A stretch of DNA of 29,898 nt, from contig BJOX01000110.1 of NCBI GenBank assembly GCA_009731375.1, forward strand, positions 340,426 to 370,323, in the 5' to 3' direction. Position 1 is the stretch's first letter. Each line of letters begins with the position of its first letter. The stretch comes from Paulinella micropora. Taxonomy: Eukaryota; Cercozoa; Imbricatea; Euglyphida. The translations under genes were made by a program, and so were the position numbers. Below, in pieces: positions 24,221 to 29,898 of the stretch. The notes beneath the pieces are model-generated. The model was given only the letters and a program-made list of their open reading frames with translations. It was not told the origin of the DNA and searched no databases.

Positions 24221-24249
<29 letters not shown>
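24165..24249. repeat. (AAT)n microsatellite
   Basis: AAT repeat with GAT interruptions. A short GATA repeat follows at 24287-24303. Confidence 0.95.
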
Positions 24250-24251
<2 letters not shown>

Positions 24252-24585
24252 TTATGTATCTCACACAAACGAATCAGACAATCGAGATAGATAGATAGAT
24301 AGATGAGATATCGACTAATGTCAGAAAAAAGGAGCTTCTGATTTCGTCAACCAAGGAGGTCTGTGGGCAAAGTATTTACCCGATGCCCAGCTAAGCCGTG
24401 ATGTTTGCACGGAAGGGACTAATACAGGCGATACCAGAAGAGCTCTCTCGACAGCATTTCTCAACGAGAGCTCAAACCTCCCCAGTACCGGGCGGGGCCA
24501 GGGCTCGTTCCATAAGCGCCCTTGCAGAACGAGCTCCCACCTCCATTACAGAGGGCCCAGTAAGCAGATGGAGTTTCGAGACTGT
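24250..24585. other. Unassigned segment before gap
   Basis: About 330 bases, GC-richer toward the gap. One plus-strand frame is open from about 24398 to the gap and one minus-strand frame is open near the gap, but neither resembles a family I know. It may hold part of a missing exon of the minus-strand gene or another repeat. Confidence 0.4.
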
Positions 24586-25211
24586 NNNNNNNNNNNNNNN
24601 NNNNNNNNNNNNNNNNNNNNNNNNNNNNNNNNNNNNNNNNNNNNNNNNNNNNNNNNNNNNNNNNNNNNNNNNNNNNNNNNNNNNNNNNNNNNNNNNNNNN
24701 NNNNNNNNNNNNNNNNNNNNNNNNNNNNNNNNNNNNNNNNNNNNNNNNNNNNNNNNNNNNNNNNNNNNNNNNNNNNNNNNNNNNNNNNNNNNNNNNNNNN
24801 NNNNNNNNNNNNNNNNNNNNNNNNNNNNNNNNNNNNNNNNNNNNNNNNNNNNNNNNNNNNNNNNNNNNNNNNNNNNNNNNNNNNNNNNNNNNNNNNNNNN
24901 NNNNNNNNNNNNNNNNNNNNNNNNNNNNNNNNNNNNNNNNNNNNNNNNNNNNNNNNNNNNNNNNNNNNNNNNNNNNNNNNNNNNNNNNNNNNNNNNNNNN
25001 NNNNNNNNNNNNNNNNNNNNNNNNNNNNNNNNNNNNNNNNNNNNNNNNNNNNNNNNNNNNNNNNNNNNNNNNNNNNNNNNNNNNNNNNNNNNNNNNNNNN
25101 NNNNNNNNNNNNNNNNNNNNNNNNNNNNNNNNNNNNNNNNNNNNNNNNNNNNNNNNNNNNNNNNNNNNNNNNNNNNNNNNNNNNNNNNNNNNNNNNNNNN
25201 NNNNNNNNNNN
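24586..25211. other. Assembly gap (626 N)
   Basis: A run of N with a 24-base G run (25212-25235) at its right edge. It lies where the middle exon or exons of the minus-strand membrane protein would be expected. Open frames spanning it are artefacts. Confidence 0.98.
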
Positions 25212-25235
25212 GGGGGGGGGGGGGGGGGGGGGGGG
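25212..25235. repeat. Poly-G run
   Basis: 24 G in a row at the gap edge, followed by a TA-rich stretch (25246-25316) that is probably intron of the minus-strand gene. Confidence 0.95.
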
Positions 25236-25319
25236 TTAAAAAACCCTATATATGTACGTATATAAATATATCATATATATGTATACAAATACACATATAT
25301 ATATATAATATATATCAAA

Positions 25320-26703
25320 CAGCCGCGGGATAGGTGATGCGACAGAGAACGCAACCATTTCCTCCAGAAATCGCGTGGCGAAGTGCTGCAGTACACCGCC
25401 CCATACGGCAAAATCACTTCCGTGACGTGTGCACCGGGAGACATCGCATGCAGCCCCTCGGAAACCAAATGCCACGCCAGGCAATAGACATCAAAGACCA
25501 GCACCATGCAGGAAACCAAGAGGCTTAAGACTTCGGCTTCTAACACCGGGTACCTAGAAGCTACCTGTACTACAACGTCGAGTTGAAGGAGAGCATGGAG
25601 GCCTAGTCCGAGAAAAAGCCAAAAGAGCAAGTGCAGACTTCGCTGAAGGTTCAGCTGCGGTCTACGAACCTCCTGAAACTTAACCTGGCAAGGGGCAAGC
25701 CCGCTCACAAACGCCTGTTCGTACGTAGTGATTCCATAGCTTTGTAACAACTTTGTGCCTCCGAAAATGAGCACGGCATTGCTGCACTCCCAGAGAGCTG
25801 TCGCTGAATACAGCAAGATGGTGCTTAGTGAAGAGGGGTTTTGGCCCAGAAGAGCCGGCAGCAGGAACACACTTTTGAAAATGGATAAAGTGTTACTGAC
25901 ACCCAAACCGAGAAGGTATCTCCCACATCGGTAGTACTTACTAGTGGCCCCCCAGTTCCGAACGGCGAAGGCTAATACAGCGGTGCCCGACAACATGCTT
26001 AAGTAGAGGAGCAGAACCAGAAGCCCGATAGCTCGCACACCCGCTGCAGCGGCCGGAGTAATCACCAATAAGATGGTGAGAACGGTGAGAGGGATGGTGC
26101 ATCTCGACGGGAACGTATGCTGCATCCCGACGGGAACGTCAGAATCAGGCTGCATCTCGACGGGAACGTCAGTAGTAGGCTCCATCTCTACGGAAACGTC
26201 AGAAATTTCAACCGAAATTCCCTCGGGGTGCAAAACATCCTTACTATTTTCATCTTGTTCGCTAGCTAGGAGGAGTTGCTTGAGTTCTCCAGCATCTTGG
26301 TCGGCATTTTCACCGAGGGGGGAATCACCCAGTGGGGCTAGACGGTCAAAGTGTTGCTGCTTGTGGTCGGCATCCGCCATCCATTTCAACTCGAAACAAT
26401 CCTGCAGAGGGCACACCATTGATAATTTCCCCCAAAAATGAACGAAACTCAAGAAGCAAGGACCAGCAGGGAAAGAAGAAGAGACAAAAGGGAAACTTGC
26501 GGCCCATGAAGTGTCGCTTGCAAAAACATGTAACAATTAAAAACAACAAACAAACAAAAAACAGAACAAACAAAACCGAACAGAACCAAACAAACAACAA
26601 CAACAAAGTCCAACTCAAAATGGCAAAGTTCAACCTCGGTCGACAAGGGTGGTTGTGTTGTCTCGGCTGTTGGTGTACTCGGAGTTGATGTACTTGTACT
26701 CAT
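25320..26703 (-). CDS. Multi-span membrane protein, MBOAT/wax-synthase-like, 5' part of a split gene
   Basis: Minus strand. Proposed exon 1 is 26703-26635 (ATG, 23 Ser/Thr-rich codons); an intron of 233 bases (GTTGAA donor, CCCTCTGCAG acceptor) leads in phase to exon 2 from 26401. A second possible start is the ATG at 26419. Exon 2 encodes an acidic cytosolic-type N-terminus, a 10-residue repeat (DVPVEMQP type), then about seven hydrophobic segments (model residues about 125-170, 185-210, 215-240, 277-300, 313-335). It ends with STSPRDFWRKWLRSLSHHL, which resembles the S-x-x-DFW-x-RRW motif of wax synthase-type membrane-bound O-acyltransferases (MBOAT). These transfer acyl groups to alcohols in the ER membrane. 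The reading then runs into TA-rich intron; the donor is unclear. The catalytic His region is not seen, so the function is tentative. Confidence 0.55.
26101..26203 (-). repeat. Coding minisatellite, 30-base unit
   Basis: About 3.5 units of GACGTTCCCGTCGAGATGCA lie inside exon 2 of the membrane protein, giving DVSVEMEPTT, DVPVEMQPDS and DVPVGMQHT. The last unit is 7 bases short, so it is read in another frame (FPSRC) before the first membrane span. Confidence 0.85.
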
Positions 26704-27191
26704 CGCAGCTCGCTAAGATAGAAACACGAAAACAACGATCAGTACTACGATCTACGTGTATGGACGGTAAACAAGAGCGAGTGCTAGAGCGTTAATCGAC
26801 CTGTGAGGATGAACAAGGGAATGCACTCGGGTTGCGTCAGCTGTCTCGATCAGGGCACCTTGGCTAGAGAAACCAAGGAAAAATTAGGATGGAAACTCGG
26901 AACACCTCGCAAAATGGTATACTTATCTATGATCACGAATCAGGACTGTTCGCACACGCCCTGGACTCTGACTCGAGTAGTTGATACCGCAGTTCGTGTC
27001 ATGTATTTTCGTGCCTCAAATTCACGACATGAACTGCGATTAAGGCTTCTAGACATATCACACAGGTAATCAATACAGAAGGCCAAAAGCACTCAAAACG
27101 ACAACCACAAGCACCATATCTCCAACACGTTGGAGATAATCAGAAAAAATATATGACACATTTTTATTAAAAGTTATTATAATTATATAAT
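26704..27191. other. Boundary between host gene and AT-rich viral-type element
   Basis: The left part is of host-like composition and would be the promoter region of the minus-strand gene. A small plus-strand frame with an ATG at 26809 (86 codons) is open but resembles nothing known. Two inverted repeats are present: 26989-27003 with 27023-27037, and 27118-27137. From about 27140 the sequence is strongly AT-rich. The element edge should lie between about 27040 and 27180. Confidence 0.5.
27118..27137. promoter_or_regulatory. Perfect 9-base inverted repeat upstream of the first viral-type gene
   Basis: ATCTCCAAC-AC-GTTGGAGAT lies 54 bases before the ATG at 27192. It could be an operator-like site, a transcript hairpin or a remnant of an element end. 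The role is not known. Confidence 0.4.
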
Positions 27192-27425
27192 ATGATTGAC
27201 CGCAAACAGAAGAGAGCAGAATACATAAGAGAAAGAAGAAAACAGAAATATACTTGTGTATGTGGTAAGACCATAGGAATATACAGCAAATACACACACG
27301 AAAAATCAGATTTTCATAGAGATTTCTTCGCCGAGAAAGAGGAGGTAATGATTGGAGGTTATCCAGTTATACGTGTTTGTCGCAGAAATGATGACATAGA
27401 AAGATATTATAAAAATAAAATGTAA
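27192..27425 (+). CDS. Small zinc-finger protein of the Polinton-like element
   Basis: 77 residues from an ATG in an AT-rich leader. A strongly basic N-terminus (RKQKRAEYIRERRKQK) is followed by a C2H2-like finger: YTCVCGKTIG gives Cys22 and Cys24, and KYTHEKSDFH gives His36 and His42. Small proteins with a CxCG...H...H finger are common in large and small DNA viruses of eukaryotes. A nucleic-acid-binding role is inferred from charge and finger. The neighbour at 27484 is 58 bases downstream on the same strand. The exact family is not recognised. Confidence 0.75.
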   Translation: MIDRKQKRAEYIRERRKQKYTCVCGKTIGIYSKYTHEKSDFHRDFFAEKEEVMIGGYPVIRVCRRNDDIERYYKNKM

Positions 27426-27483
27426 AATGATTTAAAGAAATAAATATTATTACATATATATTATCTATTGTAAATAATAGATT

Positions 27484-27858
27484 ATGTGTGAATTAACAAT
27501 CCTTCAACAAGCAGACAAGGAGATGAAAGAAATATATAACTCTCATTTTCCTGAAGCAAAAGCAGATGACTTATCTATTAAAATATTTACAAAACAAGAA
27601 ATGAATAATAGATATGTCAAAGCATACAAATTTTGGAAAATACAAGCCGAGATTATAAGAGATAAAGAAGAAAAAGATATGAAAGACTTATATAAATTAA
27701 AAATATGTGCTATGGCCATTGAAAAATTGAATGAGAGAACTCCATTTAAAAAATATGTAAAATCAAACTCTGAATATTGGAAATTTCACAAAAAATATAT
27801 TATTGTGGATATTGAAGAAATTCCTAACGGACTTCTATTAAGTGGAGCACCGAAATAA
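27484..27858 (+). CDS. Hypothetical protein of the Polinton-like element (124 aa)
   Basis: Starts at an ATG directly after an AT-rich spacer and ends at TAA 27856-27858. The protein is Lys/Glu-rich and probably helical, with aromatic patches (RYVKAYKFWKIQ near residue 43 and NSEYWKFHKKYIIVDIEEIP near residue 97). No signal peptide, membrane span or Cys/His cluster is present. I do not recognise a family. Codon use is as AT-rich as in the flanking genes, which supports real coding in the same element. Confidence 0.7.
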   Translation: MCELTILQQADKEMKEIYNSHFPEAKADDLSIKIFTKQEMNNRYVKAYKFWKIQAEIIRDKEEKDMKDLYKLKICAMAIEKLNERTPFKKYVKSNSEYWKFHKKYIIVDIEEIPNGLLLSGAPK

Positions 27859-27870
27859 ATAATTAATTTC

Positions 27871-28120
27871 AATCTAAAGAGTAAAATTATATTAATTATA
27901 ATATACAATGGGCAGACACAAGAAGTATCTCACACTTGAAGATAGACGAAAGGCAAACAATGATAAAGCGATGGCTTATTATAACAGAAATCGCGATGAA
28001 ATAAACAGAATGAGAAAAGAAAAACTTAAAGAAAGAAACAGGAAACTGGAAGAATATGAAAAAATGAAAGCAAAAGAAAAAGCAACAGAAAAAATGTAAA
28101 ACTATTTTTCATCTAAAGAT
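27871..28120 (+). promoter_or_regulatory. Shared ATCTAAAGA motif in viral-type spacers
   Basis: AATCTAAAGAG at 27871-27881 and CATCTAAAGAT at 28110-28120 each lie 10-15 bases after the stop codon of the preceding gene; GATTTAAAGAA near 27428 is a weaker match after the first gene. The repeated placement suggests a promoter or transcript-end signal of the element. Three occurrences are too few to prove it. Confidence 0.35.
27908..28099 (+). CDS. Small basic coiled-coil protein (63 aa)
   Basis: Begins MGRHKKYLTLEDRRKAN and continues as Lys/Arg/Glu-rich helix with heptad-like spacing to the end. Similar short proteins starting with a K-K-Y-L-T-x-E-x-R-R-K pattern occur beside polymerases in virus-like elements, but their role is unknown to me. 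It could be a DNA-binding or scaffold protein. The spacer to the polymerase gene is 109 bases. Confidence 0.65.
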   Translation: MGRHKKYLTLEDRRKANNDKAMAYYNRNRDEINRMRKEKLKERNRKLEEYEKMKAKEKATEKM

Positions 28121-28208
28121 AAGCATATATATTGATATATATATATATTGGTAAAACAATTTAATTATTTTCAATATTTTTATATTCCTGCTAATATAAA
28201 AGTAAAAT

Positions 28209-29898
28209 ATGCCACCACCATTACCACCTAGACCAACAAAAGAAAATGTAGAACTAGCGAAGGTAAGGGCGAACTTACGCGAAACAAAGACACGAGAGGC
28301 GGGACGACGAGAGGTAAAACTCGTTGAACTAAGACCAATACGAAACATAGGTATAAACGGCTTTTCATACCCCTTTAGAAATCTTGACATTAACTTTTAT
28401 GATATGGATGCGATTGAACTAATAATTATGAGAGCAGTAAGAGATGTTAAAACCAGAGGTATGACAAACGAAGCAAGTATTCATATTAAGTTTGGTTATA
28501 TAACGGATGTTGATGACAGCCAAAATAGTTTATTTTATAAATGGAAAACTTTCAATTCCGTTAAGTTGAAAGATATAGACGACCTATTTCGTGATATATA
28601 TCTATACAACGAACAAAATCTTGAAGCCAGTGCTCACGGATATGAACGAATTATCCAATACATAAATATTCAAATTGTCCAAGAAGACGGAGGCGGATGC
28701 AATTCTTCAGGAAAGGATTTGAAAAATAAAACAGATGAAGGAATTCATATTAATCCAAGGAGTAAGGATAATAATTGTTTCTTCTATGTTGTCAAGAATA
28801 TATTAAACCTTCCTTTGAAGGGTAAATCAAAACTTAATAAAAAAGTATGTAATGATATTAGAAAAGAATTTAAACTTGAAACTAATTCTTACATACCTTT
28901 ATCGGTTGGTTTTGAAATATTAAAAAAATATTGTATTGAAGGTAAGTATTTTGAAATAACTGATGCGACAACGAAACAGACTTTCAAAAACTTTGAAGAC
29001 CCTTTAATTACTGCGGATGTGCTTTGTTATCTTCTTAAAGGACATTATATAAGTTTTATAAAAAGAAACAAAAATAAGTGCCCCAATTGTCTGAGGGAAT
29101 ATTTCAATAATCACACTTGCAATAATAAAAGGATTACATATGCGAAGGCTAAACTTAGAGAAAAAGAAAAACAAGTAAGGTCTTTATTAACTAGATTTGA
29201 TGAAATGAATTATAACAATCAAGATGAGGTTTTTCATTATGACCTTGAGACTTTTACAAACCTATACGAATTGCACACCCCATACATAGCGGGCTATACA
29301 ATTGCAGATATTGGTTTTAAATATGTCGCTGGCGATGATTGTATTCCCAAACTTCTTGATATAATTTTTAAATTCGCTGAAGATTTAGCAAAAAGAAAAC
29401 CAAAAGCAAAATTATATGTTAATGCCTTTAATGGTTCAAAGTTTGACCACTACTTCCTTCAAAAAGAATTTATCAAAAGAAAAATTAAAGACACTCCATT
29501 GATTAATAATGGAGCCATTATCTCAATGGAATACAAAAACATAAAATTCTGGGATATGTGCAAGCACACTGAAGGAAGCATTAAAAAGAACCTTGAAACA
29601 TTGGGCTGTAATGTTTCAAAAGGAGACTTTGACCATAGTAAAGCGAAACGATGGGACGAAATGGATGAAGAAACCAAAAAAGAATGTTTAGAATATTTAG
29701 AGAAAGATGTTATGGGGCTTAAGGAACTCCACGACACACTAAATAGACAAACATACGAAGAGCACAAAACAAACTTAACCGCTTTTATCTCTACTTCGTC
29801 TCTTACATTCAATTTATGGAAAAAGAGGATAGATGGAAAATACATCATTCAATTACCTACCATAAAACAAGAAAGAGACTTTAGAAAGGCTGTGTATG
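28209..29898 (+). CDS. polB: Protein-primed family B DNA polymerase, N-terminal 563 codons (runs off the window)
   Basis: The ATG at 28209 opens a frame with no stop to the window end. Residues 1-180 are unrecognised, with a start rich in Pro, Lys and Arg. INPRSKDNNCFFYVVKNIL (Cys190) matches the conserved block before the exonuclease in Maverick/Polinton polymerases. CPNCLREYFNNHTC (Cys291, Cys294, His302, Cys304) is a likely zinc site. The 3'-5' exonuclease follows: Exo I YDLETF (Asp345, Glu347), Exo II NAFNGSKFDHYF (Asn408, Asp413) and Exo III YLEKDVMGL (Tyr496, Asp500). All expected acidic residues are present, so proofreading is probably intact. The palm (TPR1/TPR2, DTD motif) lies beyond the window. 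The enzyme would replicate the element from a terminal protein. A linear plasmid polymerase is the alternative, but the nuclear-style surroundings make it less likely. Confidence 0.88.
   Translation, partial: MPPPLPPRPTKENVELAKVRANLRETKTREAGRREVKLVELRPIRNIGINGFSYPFRNLDINFYDMDAIELIIMRAVRDVKTRGMTNEASIHIKFGYITDVDDSQNSLFYKWKTFNSVKLKDIDDLFRDIYLYNEQNLEASAHGYERIIQYINIQIVQEDGGGCNSSGKDLKNKTDEGIHINPRSKDNNCFFYVVKNILNLPLKGKSKLNKKVCNDIRKEFKLETNSYIPLSVGFEILKKYCIEGKYFEITDATTKQTFKNFEDPLITADVLCYLLKGHYISFIKRNKNKCPNCLREYFNNHTCNNKRITYAKAKLREKEKQVRSLLTRFDEMNYNNQDEVFHYDLETFTNLYELHTPYIAGYTIADIGFKYVAGDDCIPKLLDIIFKFAEDLAKRKPKAKLYVNAFNGSKFDHYFLQKEFIKRKIKDTPLINNGAIISMEYKNIKFWDMCKHTEGSIKKNLETLGCNVSKGDFDHSKAKRWDEMDEETKKECLEYLEKDVMGLKELHDTLNRQTYEEHKTNLTAFISTSSLTFNLWKKRIDGKYIIQLPTIKQERDFRKAVY

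Larger units (their letters stand above)
27118..29898 (+). mobile_element. Polinton/Maverick-like or Polinton-like-virus element, left part
   Basis: Compact, intronless, AT-rich gene block on the plus strand with short AT-rich spacers, ending in a protein-primed family B DNA polymerase. The composition is sharply different from the host gene and from the GC-rich retrotransposon. No terminal inverted repeat, integrase, packaging ATPase, capsid or protease gene is in the window, so the element type rests on the polymerase and on the style of the small genes. The left limit is approximate and the right end is outside the window. Confidence 0.7.

Noticed and set aside
26809-27069. Small plus-strand ORF (86 codons) upstream of the viral-type genes
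   Set aside because: No recognised motif, host-like composition and overlap with an inverted repeat. Coding cannot be supported.
28109-28390. Minus-strand ORFs opposite the polymerase gene (also 29459-29848)
   Set aside because: Antisense shadows of the open polymerase frame.

Overview
The window is nuclear DNA of a eukaryote. It has long microsatellites, tRNA-derived SINEs, a split gene with recognisable splice signals, a very large GC-rich non-LTR retrotransposon, and the start of an AT-rich Polinton/Maverick-like element. The species cannot be read from the sequence. Three assembly gaps (1654-2545, 6059-6107, 24586-25211) interrupt it, and two of them touch long C or G runs.

Layout: 1-3755 is satellite DNA in which a (TCTA)n-(GTAA)n-(TC)n block occurs twice with the same 2498-base offset. 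About 3756-20345 is one GC-rich element of roughly 16.5 kb, a non-LTR retrotransposon of the restriction-like-endonuclease type. It has a long 5' leader with diverged repeats, an unrecognised ORF1 (about 4893-7349), a Ulp1/C48 SUMO-type cysteine protease (7584-9734), a Pro/Ser-rich linker (9613-11019) and a giant polymerase ORF (about 10956-19022). The order in the polymerase ORF is USP-like deubiquitinase domain, disordered linker with a UIM-like motif, RNase H, reverse transcriptase, CCH zinc finger, restriction-like endonuclease. The coding pieces alternate between only two frames and join at C-rich overlaps, so they may once have been, or may still be, expressed as one polyprotein. The Ulp1 plus RLE combination points to the NeSL/Utopia side of the non-LTR tree. 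The second, USP-like domain and the RNase H placed before the RT are the unusual parts.

20357-26703 is host DNA. On the minus strand I see pieces of a split gene for a multi-membrane-span protein with a wax-synthase/MBOAT-like motif: a first exon at 26703-26635, a large exon from 26401 to about 25320, and a candidate last exon at 21628-21363. The stretch between the large and last exons would be an intronic region filled with four minus-strand tRNA-derived SINE copies, two copies of a second repeat, (AAT)n tracts and a gap, so the middle of the protein is not visible.

From about 27100 the sequence turns strongly AT-rich and carries compact intronless genes on the plus strand: three small proteins (one with a zinc finger, one basic coiled coil) and the first 563 codons of a protein-primed family B DNA polymerase whose exonuclease motifs I, II and III are all visible. 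This is the left part of a Polinton/Maverick or Polinton-like virus integration that runs off the window.
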